Positions 54,901 through 64,000 of a stretch of 64,000 bases of DNA are shown one piece after another (positions within the stretch are counted from its first letter, which is position 1; each line of letters begins with the position of its first letter). The notes under the pieces are model-generated. The model did not search any database. It saw only the letters and a list, made by a program, of their open reading frames with translations, and was not told the DNA's origin. The translations under genes were made by a program, and so were the position numbers. Source of the stretch: Schizosaccharomyces osmophilus (Eukaryota > Ascomycota > Schizosaccharomycetes > Schizosaccharomycetales > Schizosaccharomycetaceae). Where the stretch lies: contig NC_079238.1 of the NCBI RefSeq assembly GCF_027921745.1, positions 3,100,001 to 3,164,000 on the forward strand, written 5' to 3'.

Positions 54901-57900
54901 CAAGATGTGTCGTTGGATGTTCGTGAGAATGTTATGATAACGATCGGGCGTCTATCAACTGTTATAAATATATCCGATTATGCCTCAAGGATTATTCATC
55001 CTATAATGCGTACTTTATCTTCCGGTACTCCTTCCTTAGTTCGTGTCAGTTTGAATACTTTATGTGCCCTTATCTATCAACTGGATGTAGACTTTGCTAT
55101 TTTTATCCCTATGATTAACAAATCTCTCGCTTCACGCGGGATCACACATGAGACCTACGATTTATTAGTTTCAAAATTTTTTCATGAGGAGCCATTACCG
55201 AAAGAGCTAAACCCCTATGAAAAATACGACAAGCCCAAACTAGATGTGGTTGCTTCTGCTGCTGATATTACATCCAAAAAGCTACCCGTGAATCAAGAAA
55301 TCCTACGAAACGCTTGGGAGGCCTCCCAACGTTCAACAAAAGATGATTGGCAAGAATGGATGAGGCGACTTGCCGTAGCTCTTTTAAGAGAGTCACCTTC
55401 TCATGCATTACGGGCGTGTGCTGCTTTGGCAGCTGCATACCAACCATTGGCTCGTGAACTATTTAATGCTAGTTTTGTGTCATGTTGGTCAGAACTTTAC
55501 GATCATTTTCAGGAAGAACTTGTTCGATCTATTGAAATTGCTTTAACTTCACCTCATATATCACCCGAGATCATTCAAATTTTGCTCAACTTGGCTGAAT
55601 TTATGGAGCACGACGATAAACCATTACCAATTGACATTCGCACATTAGGTGCATACGCAGCTAAGTGTCATGCTTTTGCCAAAGCATTGCATTATAAGGA
55701 GCTGGAATTTATAGAAGAAGAATTGGTCACCAAGCCGTCTATTGACACTATTGAAGCCCTTATTTCTATTAACAATCAGCTTCAACAACCAGATGCTGCT
55801 ATAGGAATTTTGAAGCATGCCCAACAAAATGATAGAATGAACCTGAAAGAAACATGGTATGAGAAGCTTCAACGATGGGAAGACGCGTTAGCTGCATACG
55901 AAAAACGAGAAGCTTCTGGTACAGGTAACTTTGAGATAACTATGGGTAAACTACGTTGTTTACATGCTTTGGGTGAATGGGATAGATTATCTCAGCTGGC
56001 TCAAGAAAATTGGATTCATGGTGGTTATGAGATGAGAAGATATATCGCACCTCTTTCTGTAGCAGCAGCATGGGGATTGGGTCAATGGGAGCAAATGGAC
56101 GAGTACATTTCCGTAATGAAGTCAGAGTCTCCTGATAAGGCTTTTTTCAGTGCTATAGTTGCTTTGCACCGGCTTCAATTTGAGGAAGCTTCCGCACATA
56201 TAACGAGAGCTCGTGATTTGTTAGACACAGAACTTACTGCTCTTGTTGCGGAAAGTTACAATCGAGCTTACAGTGTTGCTGTACGTGTTCAAATGCTTTC
56301 TGAGTTGGAAGAAATTATCAGCTATAAAAAGGCAGAAAACAAACCAGACGTGCGTGAGGTTATAAAGAAAACCTGGGTTCGCCGTTTGAAAGGATGCCAA
56401 CGGAATGTAGATGTGTGGCAGCGAATGCTGCGCATAAGGTCTTTAGTCATTTCTCCCAACGAGAACATGGAAATGTGGATTAAATACTCTAATTTGTGTC
56501 GTAAATCGGGACGAATCGGTTTAGCTAAAAAGTCTTTAGACTTACTGCTGGAAGATGAAAATCATCTTGAAGGCAACATCCTTCCTAAAAACGCACACCC
56601 ATCAATCATATACGCGAAGCTCAAGTTTTCGTGGACCGTCGACGATAAAAAACGCGCACTTGTTAATATGCAAGAGTTTACTGCGCAATTAATATCTGAT
56701 ATAAACATAGATCCTGCGCTATTCGCTCAGTCGGCTATGACCGGTTCTCAAAAGTCACAGGAAGAAATTCATTACTATTTTCATTTGTTGGCACGCTGTT
56801 ACCACAAGCAAGGACAATGGCAGCAAGAGATTGAACCCAAATGGTCAGAAGGTCTATTCACTCGAGTTTTGCAGTCCTACATGTATGCTACACAATTTGA
56901 CTCCAAATGGTATAAAGCTTGGCATTCTTGGGCTTTAGCAAATTTCGATGCAATCAAGCACTTAGAACAGTCTGAGGATAATATACCGTTGGGTGCTTAC
57001 GAACAGTATATAATTCCTGCCATTAAGGGCTTTTTCAAGTCAATTGCTTTGAGCAAAGGTAACATTCAAGATACACTAAGACTGTTGAGCCTTTGGTTTA
57101 AGTATGGTAAAAATGCCAATGTTATCAACACTTTGAATCTTGGCATAGCAACTGTGAACATCGATATTTGGCTTGAAGTTATACCTCAACTCATTGCTAG
57201 AATCCATGCTCCTTCATTAAACGTCAGGAAGTCTGTGCATCAACTGCTATCAGACGTTGGTCGTGCACATCCTCAAGCACTTGTTTATCCTTTAACCGTT
57301 GCTGCGAAATCGCAAAGTTCAACCAGACAGAATGCAGCCCTTGCAATTATGGACTCAGTCAGAACGCATAGTGCTCGATTAGTTGAGCAAGCTAGATTAG
57401 TAAGTCACGAGCTAATAAGAGCTGCTATATTATGGCATGAGCAATGGCACGAGGGACTTGAAGAAGCTTCTCGATTATATTTTGGTGACCATAATATAGA
57501 AGGTATGTTTGCTGTATTACGACCCCTTCATGAAATGTTAGAACGCGGACCTGAAACTTTGAGAGAAATTTCTTTCCAGCAAGCTTTCGGACGTGATTTG
57601 ATTGAGGCAAGAGATTGTTGCATTCGTTTTGAACAAACTGGCGATATATCTGATTTGAACCAAGCATGGGACTTATATTACCAAGTATTTAAAAAGATTC
57701 GTAAACAACTTCCTCAACTAACGACTCTTGATTTGCAATATGTCTCTCCTAAACTTTTGTACGCACACGATCTCGACCTTGCAGTGCCCGGTACATATGT
57801 GAGTGGGAAGCCTGTAATAAGAATTGTTAAATTCTATCCCACTTTTAATGTTATCACTTCAAAGCAACGGCCTAGACGTTTGAGTATTAGAGGAAGTGAT

Positions 57901-58977
57901 GGTAAAGATTATCAATATGTCCTAAAGGGACATGAGGACATCCGACAAGATGAAAGAGTGATGCAGCTTTTTGGACTTTGCAACAACCTATTATCCGCAG
58001 ACCCGGAAACATTTAAACGATTATTATCTATTCAGCGTTATCCAGTTATTCCTTTGTCCCCTGACTCAGGACTGTTAGGATGGGTCTTAGACAGTGATAC
58101 ATTACACGTACTGATTCGCGATTATCGAGAAAGCAGGAAAATTCTTTTGAATATTGAGCACCGTCTTATAATCCAAATGGCTCCTGATTATGACCGGCTC
58201 TCTTTGCTTCAAAAAGTGGAGGTGTTTGAGTATGCTTTAATGAGTACTACAGGTCAAGATTTGTACCGTGTTCTATGGCTGAAAAGTCGCAGTTCAGAAG
58301 CATGGCTTAATAGGAGGACAAATTACTCTAGAAGTCTTGCTGTCATGTCCATGGTTGGTTATATATTGGGTTTAGGCGACCGCCATCCTTCTAACTTAAT
58401 GTTGGATCGCTATACAGGAAATATTATTCATATCGACTTTGGAGATTGCTTTGAGGTTGCTATGCACCGTGAAAAATTTCCTGAGAAAATTCCATTCCGT
58501 CTTACGCGTATGCTGGTTAATGCAATGGAAGTTAGTGGCATAGAGGGAACTTTCCGTATTACTTGCGAGCATGTTATGCGAGTGCTCCGTGACAACAAAG
58601 AATCAGTAATGGCCGTTTTGGAAGCCTTTGTTCATGATCCTTTAATTAATTGGAGACTTGCCCCAGCTTATTCCCCTGCCGTAGACGAAAAGTCACTAAC
58701 CGACACGCATAATGTTATTTTGGGTGATAATCCTGAAGGTTTACACCGGAAACGTTTGGATGAAGAGGGAATAACACTAGAGGAGCGTCAAAAGCCTGAG
58801 GTACTTAATCAACGTGCTGTTACAGTTTTGAATAGGATTAATAATAAGCTTACGGGTCGAGATTTTAAACCTCAGCAATGCTTGGATGTTCCAGATCAGG
58901 TGGAAAAGCTAATCCAGCAAGCTACCTCAATTGAAAATCTATGCTTATGCTACATAGGTTGGTGCAGCTTCTGGTGA
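51961..58977 (+). CDS. tor2: TOR kinase Tor2 (TORC1 catalytic subunit)
   Basis: Phosphatidylinositol-kinase-like protein kinase at the centre of fission-yeast TORC1, essential for growth and for repressing sexual development in rich medium. Single exon, 2338 residues from the ATG at 51961 ([16 protein letters not shown]). Order: HEAT repeats (about 1-1100), FAT domain (about 1200-1750), FRB (from [20 protein letters not shown], ~1823), kinase domain, and FATC ending [12 protein letters not shown]. The rapamycin-contact serine in EEASRLYF is residue 1837 with this start, the number used for S. pombe Tor2, which supports both start and identity. The catalytic loop is [14 protein letters not shown] (~2137-2150), followed by HIDFGDCFE. 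Next to swi1 and rad3 as in S. pombe. Confidence 0.96.
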   Translation: MLEFPGLKSRSEETRNKAANELFDYVVACSRELSGEALIQFNNEVNKYVYKLVHSNDSVDRLAGVTAINRLIDIEAEDTTRITRFANYLRIILPGNDQKATDLAAKALGRLAVPGGALTSEFVNFEVKRALEWLQGERNENRRYAAVLILKELAKNTSTLIYAHIDSIFEFLWHGLRDPKVLIRTASSDALSELLEIVRQRDSLIRLQWYTRILVEAQNGVVQGSNEFIHGSLLVYRQLFLKAGMFMHERYREVSNTILQFKDHRDALIRKTVTELIATISTYNPEDFVSNYLHICMLHLLNLLKKERARMLTFSTLGKVAVAITNSIVPYLDPICAAIKESLTTHIRSKSTSDAAIFQCISYLSIALGQAFSSYAYDLFDLIFASGLSEASYDALSHLAHNIPPLLPVIQERLLDMLSIILSGRPFIPPGCPHQHVVRVLQSAKESGLKVSPFTNDVYVLALQTLGDFNFSGYILNEFVKDYVVTYLENDDASIRKAAAITCSELFAHDPILSQTSDHAIQVVAEVLEKLITVGICDTNSDIRLTVLLSLDSRFDRHLAQVDKIRLLFIAINDEVFSIREASLKILGRLNAYNPAYVMPYLRKLMLKTLTVLDYSKVIRTKEENARLICLLISAAPKLIESHVGPILQILVPKAKDSSPAVAANIVNSFGEICQISGEAILTFKKDLMPLIIDALQDQSSPVKRAASLRTLGNLSVSIGYVIDPYLEYPSLLDILVGIIKTEQDISIRRETIKLIGTLGALDPNRHQVLEKGTEKLVPEQKNIPSDISLLMSGIGPSSEEYYPTVVITALMSILKDPSLSIHHTAVIQAVMYIFKTMGLRCAPFLSQIIPEFIAVMRTSPSNILEFYFQQLSILVLIVRQHIRTFLPDLFKLITDFWNPNSNLQFTILSLVESLARAMQGEFKPYLPPLLAMMLQVFDSDVSADSASMKKVLHAFIVFGDTLGDYFHTLLGSLMRLYERQDVSLDVRENVMITIGRLSTVINISDYASRIIHPIMRTLSSGTPSLVRVSLNTLCALIYQLDVDFAIFIPMINKSLASRGITHETYDLLVSKFFHEEPLPKELNPYEKYDKPKLDVVASAADITSKKLPVNQEILRNAWEASQRSTKDDWQEWMRRLAVALLRESPSHALRACAALAAAYQPLARELFNASFVSCWSELYDHFQEELVRSIEIALTSPHISPEIIQILLNLAEFMEHDDKPLPIDIRTLGAYAAKCHAFAKALHYKELEFIEEELVTKPSIDTIEALISINNQLQQPDAAIGILKHAQQNDRMNLKETWYEKLQRWEDALAAYEKREASGTGNFEITMGKLRCLHALGEWDRLSQLAQENWIHGGYEMRRYIAPLSVAAAWGLGQWEQMDEYISVMKSESPDKAFFSAIVALHRLQFEEASAHITRARDLLDTELTALVAESYNRAYSVAVRVQMLSELEEIISYKKAENKPDVREVIKKTWVRRLKGCQRNVDVWQRMLRIRSLVISPNENMEMWIKYSNLCRKSGRIGLAKKSLDLLLEDENHLEGNILPKNAHPSIIYAKLKFSWTVDDKKRALVNMQEFTAQLISDINIDPALFAQSAMTGSQKSQEEIHYYFHLLARCYHKQGQWQQEIEPKWSEGLFTRVLQSYMYATQFDSKWYKAWHSWALANFDAIKHLEQSEDNIPLGAYEQYIIPAIKGFFKSIALSKGNIQDTLRLLSLWFKYGKNANVINTLNLGIATVNIDIWLEVIPQLIARIHAPSLNVRKSVHQLLSDVGRAHPQALVYPLTVAAKSQSSTRQNAALAIMDSVRTHSARLVEQARLVSHELIRAAILWHEQWHEGLEEASRLYFGDHNIEGMFAVLRPLHEMLERGPETLREISFQQAFGRDLIEARDCCIRFEQTGDISDLNQAWDLYYQVFKKIRKQLPQLTTLDLQYVSPKLLYAHDLDLAVPGTYVSGKPVIRIVKFYPTFNVITSKQRPRRLSIRGSDGKDYQYVLKGHEDIRQDERVMQLFGLCNNLLSADPETFKRLLSIQRYPVIPLSPDSGLLGWVLDSDTLHVLIRDYRESRKILLNIEHRLIIQMAPDYDRLSLLQKVEVFEYALMSTTGQDLYRVLWLKSRSSEAWLNRRTNYSRSLAVMSMVGYILGLGDRHPSNLMLDRYTGNIIHIDFGDCFEVAMHREKFPEKIPFRLTRMLVNAMEVSGIEGTFRITCEHVMRVLRDNKESVMAVLEAFVHDPLINWRLAPAYSPAVDEKSLTDTHNVILGDNPEGLHRKRLDEEGITLEERQKPEVLNQRAVTVLNRINNKLTGRDFKPQQCLDVPDQVEKLIQQATSIENLCLCYIGWCSFW

Positions 58978-59443
58978 TTTTTTTGTTTTGTTTTTATTTT
59001 CAATACTTATTACATGTTTATATATAATCGAATCCTACTGGTTTTTGATCGTTGTGTGCAAATCGTCATTTACACTTGAGAAACGCATCTTTTATAAAAA
59101 TATTTAGATATAATGAAATTTGGTTAAGCTAAATTAGTAAGGATGTATCAATCTCACTTTAATTTTACAGAGCATAAATAGCATACTTTTGAACGGGAAT
59201 TTTATTATTTATTTATATTATTTATATATTTGTACTTAATAGGCATACTTCGTTAGGAACAATTTGACATTGGAAGTGTTTCATTCGTGTAAGTCGGTGA
59301 GTCGGTGCAACACTTTTATCTGCAAGTTCGTTTTTTACCAATCTTGCTGGAGTCGTTGGCTTGCCCATGACATTATAAAATATTTTATTAAAGACAGCCA
59401 TTTAAATTTTTAGATATCCTTTAGGATTGATGGTAATTGCCTT
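58978..59443. other. tor2-swi1 spacer
   Basis: 466 nt, A+T-rich. A short GTCGGTGA direct repeat lies near 59294-59307. No gene is seen. Confidence 0.35.
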
Positions 59444-62429
59444 ATGGAGTTGGATGCGACATTGCAAGGAATTGTTTCAGCCATCGGCGGTTTTGATTAC
59501 TCAAAACCGGACTCGCCTTATGTTGTAGGAGACGATGCTTTAGGTTGCTTGAAGGATTTGAAACGATACCTTCAAATTATCGATGAAAAGTACAAAGTCT
59601 GGCAAGTTCGATTTTTGTTATCGAAACTTCGTGTAGTAGTTAATGATTTATGCCCTATTCTTGCTTTCTGGGATAGAAATATTGAGGACCATAAACAGTG
59701 GAGGATAGCTTTGGCAGCTTTGGAATTACTTGTTCCATTAACCTGGCCTTTGGAAACTGAACAGGAAACTTACAGAGAGAATGTTGATGTACTGAAAAAT
59801 TTACAACAGGCCCAAAATGAGTACAAGTCATGCATATTGAATTACAGGGATGGATCTGTTTTGAAATCAATTTTAGCTGTGATATTGAAACCGCTGAGCA
59901 CAAGCAAAGATTCACGAAGCGTGCGTGATAATGGAGTCATTAGAATTACTCTTCTTCTCTTAAGAAATCTTACTCACATTAACGAAGAACAAACGAAAAA
60001 CGAGACTATTGTAGCTTTTCAGAAATCCAATATGCTGGATCTCTTAGTTACATTGACATCAAATCTATCTGAATTTGAGCACCTTGACGTTTACATCCTT
60101 GAAATAATTTATTACCTTGTTCGCGGAATTGGACCTTCTCGACTTTATAGAATCACAGATGATAATCCCACGAAGCATAATCAACATGAATTGAATGAGT
60201 TGCTCCAGAAGGAATCGAACCAATCTCGATATTTGAAACGCAATGCTAATACTCGTCATAACCGCTTTGGCACAATGATTTCAATTCAAGCAGAAGATCG
60301 GCGTTTCACCATTGCAAGTCAGAATGTTAAAACCGGCGGTCTTGAGGAAGTCGATAATCTAAAGAAACATAGAAAACGAAGCACTAGAAGGAAACATTTC
60401 GTAAGTATAGAAGATGCTCATTTCATAACTTACTAATCACACATAGGATGATATCAACAAGTCCGTAGTACTTAGTTCGAACGCAAGTGAAAATATCAAA
60501 TGCTTTTTGAAAGAATTCCTTGAAGCTGGCTTTAATCCCCTTGTCCAGAATATATTACGGGCTCTGGAAAGAGAAGATTCGAAAGTATTCTCGCATCATA
60601 AAACACAATTTATGTTTTTGCAAGCATTCTTTTTGGAATCGTTCAAATATATTACTAAGGATAATCAGAGTGAGGATTTATATTCTTATGACTATGACTA
60701 TGGCTTAATATCTTCTGTCTTAGATTCTCGCAACTTGATTATGCATCAACGAATATTGGTAGAATCTCAAGAAATGAAATTATGGTCTCAATTTCAAGCC
60801 TCAATGCTTTTAATGAGTAGGATCCTTTTAACTGTTCGTTTTATGTCGTTGTGCTCAATACCTACTTACCAAGATCTTGCCGACCATATTTTGTCTAATT
60901 TGTTCTATCAAGAAGAAGTCTTAAATATAATTTATCATGCTTTGAAAAGTTATAAAACACAATCGTTTGGTTACCTTGAAGCAATTACTGAGTTGACGAT
61001 GATTTTGTTGAAGGAGTTGGAAAGGTACTCTAGTGCAAAGCAATTCGTATATGTGAAGAGTCGTCGAAGAAAACAGAAATCAGCAAAATTGGACTTGCCA
61101 GAATCTGACGAAGATGAGGAGGGCGCATCAAAAATAGCGAATGATACTGTTCAAGACAGGCTGTTTGATATTAATCGTTTCCAGTCAAGGTATTGTGATA
61201 ATAATTGCATAAATACCTTTACGTTATACTTGAAATGCTATCAAGAACTTACTCCTGAGCAAATTCATAGAGCTGTGTCTTTTTTTTATTTAATTTTTGT
61301 GAAATTGAAGTGTCAAGTCTACTTATATCGCCTTGATTTCCTCTATTTGCTGGAACACATGTATGAAGACAAAGTTTACTTCCCTTCTTCTCATCCTCAA
61401 AGAAAGGAGTTTGATCAGTTTTTTATCTATTACATGCGAAAACTTTCAGAGGCACTAACTAGGACTCCGGCTATTTATCTCGAAATGCCTTTCCCTAAAA
61501 TGACTGATACCTTTTTTTATTTACAATATGGAAAAATTCCATTACAAACAAGTCATGTTGGTAGGAAAGGGCCCTTATATGATACCGTTCAAGGATTGTC
61601 TCATGTCGAAAGGGTTGCAGCGGCTATCGCTTGCTTGATTAATGAGAATAAAGGGGATATTCTAGACGAGTTGAAAACACAATTAAACTGCATAATAGCA
61701 GAAAAACAATTATATGAGAATAGGAATGCCGATGATGCTGTACCTGAAAACGAAGATCAACCGGGTATAATCAAACTTAAAGGGGATACTCAAGTTTTCG
61801 ACGATGCTCTGTTAAAGGATGGAAAATTTCGTTTGCTCTTAAACTTATTTGGTTTTCAAGAATTTGAAGAAGAAGTATCTATAGATGCTTTATGGTTTAT
61901 GCCATATGAGTTATCTTACAATGAGCTTATGGAGTCTTCAAGGTTACTTCGTCAATTTACAGATGACCCTCCTACATTTGAAGGAGTTGACCCTGAGAGT
62001 TTGCTAGTGAGAAAACAAAGAGGCAAAGTTAGGCTACCTTCTAGTAGTGAATCTGAAGCAGAATCTGAACAAAGGCCATTAGAGTCAGAGGTCGAGAGTT
62101 TGAGCGACCATATTGAAGAAAAAGACGATCCTTTGACATTTGGTACTCGTAAGGAGGCATTTGAAAAGATAGCAAAGAAAAGGAAGATGAGTAAACAAAA
62201 AAATACAAAGAACAGGAAGCTTAATCCATCCAAAGAACCCCGATTGCGCTCAGCGAAATTTATAGTTGATTCTGATGAAGATTCTGATGTTGAAGCTGCC
62301 TTTTTTAAGGCCGAAGCGGCCTTGCGTGACAGAAATTCAAGAAATGCATTCCAAGGTTTAGCATCGGACGAAACTAAAAAAGAGGTGTTACAAGAACTAC
62401 AATTACAAAGCTCGGAAGAATCTGAATAG
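59444..62429 (+). CDS. swi1: Replication fork protection protein Swi1 (Timeless/Tof1)
   Basis: With Swi3 forms the fork protection complex that pauses forks at the mat1 imprint site and helps activate Cds1 through Rad3. Exons 59444-60400 and 60447-62429 give 979 residues; the intron has GTAAGT, CTAAT and TAG. The Timeless N-terminal domain reads from VSAIGGFDYSKPDSPYVVGD and continues with LPLTWPLE-like LVPLTWPLET. Middle segments VSFFYLIFVKLKCQVYLYRLDFLYLL and MPFPKMTDTFFYLQYG match the family. An acidic/basic low-complexity tail (EEKDDPLTFG; KKRKMSKQKNTKNRK; DSDEDSDVEAAFFKAEAALR) is typical. Its stop lies 53 nt from that of rad3, tail to tail. Confidence 0.95.
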
Positions 62430-62482
62430 ATAGTCTATCTTCAATCAAAATAAATATTGCATTATGTAAGTATTAATTAAAA

Positions 62483-64000
62483 TTAAAAATAAGCTGCCCA
62501 GCCAATGTACATTTCAACGAGGTTTTTTGGACTAACTGCAGATCGAATTAACTCTTGAATTTGACCTTCCACTGAAAGGGGAATGGTTTCACCAGGCATA
62601 TAGCCTTGGAACTTTTTTCGAATCGTGTCTAAAACTTCATTAGCCTCATTACCCGGATATCTTCCTGTAATTTTTCGCCTATTCCATTCCACTAAAGGAT
62701 CATGAAGGAACGATTCAAGAACACTCATTAGGGTATCTTGATTTGATCGTAAAAGTTTCATTGTTATCTCACTTGCCTTACGGAAACCGCCTTCGTAACC
62801 GGTTGGGCCCATAGCGTCCACCATGTTGTGCGTCAGTCTGAAAGGAACCTTTTCTGGTTTCTCAAACGTCAAGCCCTTATCAAAGAGGCAGTTGAAATCA
62901 ACATGTATAGCTTCACCGGTAAACTCGTCGAAGAGTATATTCTCACCATGACGATCACCCAGACCTAAAACATAACCAACAATGGACATAACAGCTAAAG
63001 TACGACTGTAATTTCGGCGGCTATTAACCCAGCTGTTTGGTTCGGGAAATGATTCGACGAACCATTCATAAAAGACTGGGGGAAACTTTGGTAGCATCGT
63101 TTTCTCAAAACTTTCTCCAGGATTTGGGCTTCTTAAAGCCATATCTAAATCGACTTTAATTTCCTGATAGGATATAGGAATATTTTTCTGCCGATAGTTC
63201 TTCAGCAAAATATCTCTAAAAGGGCGAGTATGGTTAACCCATTCGATAAAGCCACACTCCTCGTTTAAGGGAATGACAACGTAAGTTCGTATACACAAAT
63301 TTCTTCTGTTAGCTTCTTGATCTTTGCGTAGTATTTTGCAAATCACATTGTTGAACTCCATTAGCCGAGCGTCTTTTCTCAAATCATCCTTTGGTTTACA
63401 TAAGAACGGATATACATTGCCATCAGTACCTCTGACATAAACTTTTCTCGGTTTTTGTAGAGAATTCATAATATCAACTTCATCTTCGAATTTCAAAATC
63501 TCAGGCTGATTCTTTGGAAAAGGATGGTGGGTAATCCGATTTGCATCCGTAGCAGGTAAGCTTATATTTAAAAAAGAGCGGGCAGGTATAACAAGCTCAA
63601 CGGGCGTATCAAATACCATTTTGAAATGATTCTTTAAGCTCATTTTAACAGCTTTACTATCTATTCGAGTGTTACATAAATCCACCAATTTTTCTGTTAG
63701 TAATATGGCGGACTGACTTAATACCCTAAGGTCGATTTTTGAAGTAATAGCAACCTTTTTAGATTGAAGAACGTTCAGGATGCTTTTTCCTCTGACAGAA
63801 CGTTTTTGGGAAATAGACTTGATAGTAGCCATCAGTTGCCAGAGTGTCTCACTTGGATAAGTCGCGATAACATTAGCAACTAAGTGCTCTAAAATCTTAT
63901 AGACTTTATTATTCGGATGGCAAATCCGAGATATCATTTGAGAAAGAGCAATGAGGAAAAAATATTGAGGAATTTTAACTGCTAATCGGCATATATTAGA
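62483..64000 (-). CDS. rad3: Checkpoint kinase Rad3 (ATR), 5'-partial
   Basis: PIKK that senses RPA-coated single-stranded DNA with Rad26/ATRIP and phosphorylates Cds1 and Chk1. Only the C-terminal ~505 residues are in the window, and the frame continues unbroken past the right edge. The kinase domain is seen with VRGTDGNVYPFLCKPKDDLRKD, the catalytic loop VLGLGDRHGENILFDE and HVDFNCLFDKG, the ATR form of the activation loop (mTOR has GDCFE). The FATC end is EGQIQELIRSAVSPKNLVEM plus YIGWAAYF. Convergent with swi1. Confidence 0.96.
   Translation of the reverse strand, partial: SNICRLAVKIPQYFFLIALSQMISRICHPNNKVYKILEHLVANVIATYPSETLWQLMATIKSISQKRSVRGKSILNVLQSKKVAITSKIDLRVLSQSAILLTEKLVDLCNTRIDSKAVKMSLKNHFKMVFDTPVELVIPARSFLNISLPATDANRITHHPFPKNQPEILKFEDEVDIMNSLQKPRKVYVRGTDGNVYPFLCKPKDDLRKDARLMEFNNVICKILRKDQEANRRNLCIRTYVVIPLNEECGFIEWVNHTRPFRDILLKNYRQKNIPISYQEIKVDLDMALRSPNPGESFEKTMLPKFPPVFYEWFVESFPEPNSWVNSRRNYSRTLAVMSIVGYVLGLGDRHGENILFDEFTGEAIHVDFNCLFDKGLTFEKPEKVPFRLTHNMVDAMGPTGYEGGFRKASEITMKLLRSNQDTLMSVLESFLHDPLVEWNRRKITGRYPGNEANEVLDTIRKKFQGYMPGETIPLSVEGQIQELIRSAVSPKNLVEMYIGWAAYF

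Noticed and set aside
1-64000. Search for LTR elements, DNA transposons, 5S rRNA, further tRNAs, CRISPR arrays
   Set aside because: Nothing beyond the single tRNA-His was found by reading both strands; absence of small snoRNA genes cannot be guaranteed without a covariance search.

Overview
The window is a gene-dense stretch of nuclear DNA from a fission yeast (genus Schizosaccharomyces). It is probably not S. pombe itself but a relative such as the S. octosporus/cryophilus/osmophilus group; the exact species cannot be fixed from the sequence alone. The evidence is many short introns (about 31-140 nt) with GTAAGT/GTATGT donors and CTAAC-type branch points, A+T-rich pyrimidine-tract spacers, a tRNA gene with an upstream TATA box, and a gene order that matches, as I remember it, the S. 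pombe chromosome II interval rad3-swi1-tor2-cwf11-...-dic1 followed by the PITH-domain gene-sgo1-...-ilv1 block. About 27 protein genes and one tRNA gene are supported. I rebuilt exon structures by hand; most give proteins within a few residues of the S. pombe lengths I recall.

Left block (1-12 kb): ilv1 (partial, acetolactate synthase), nup131 (Y-complex nucleoporin), cki2 (membrane-tethered casein kinase 1), an unrecognised four-exon helical protein, sgo1 (meiotic shugoshin) and a PITH-domain protein. Between 12.0 and 14.0 kb lies a microsatellite-rich spacer that ends in a TATA-driven, AUG-free leader of ecl2, a small zinc-binding longevity factor. A tRNA-His(GUG) gene follows.

Middle block (15.8-36 kb): dic1 (dynein intermediate chain), scl1 (proteasome alpha-1), a possible small unrecognised gene, pex16, orc5, sds23, gap1 (Ras GAP), cct6, nop56 and int6 (eIF3e). 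Right block (36-64 kb): a short oxysterol-binding protein, tsc13, agn2 (ascus-wall alpha-glucanase), erg9, pla1, a mitochondrial GatA-type amidotransferase, cwf11 (Aquarius-type spliceosome protein), tor2, swi1 and partial rad3. Convergent pairs (sgo1/PITH, dic1/scl1, orc5/sds23, gap1/cct6, erg9/pla1, swi1/rad3) share short 3' spacers.

Most genes are core housekeeping. Themes that recur are growth and stress signalling (tor2, sds23, ecl2, gap1), replication checkpoint (rad3, swi1, orc5), and meiosis/sporulation (sgo1, agn2). Both meiosis/sporulation genes carry perfect 11-base FLEX (Mei4 forkhead) cores just upstream. I found no transposon, LTR, CRISPR, rRNA or foreign island. The best leads are the two unrecognised genes, the FLEX elements, the degenerate helicase motifs of Cwf11, and a set of introns that appear to use AAG acceptors.
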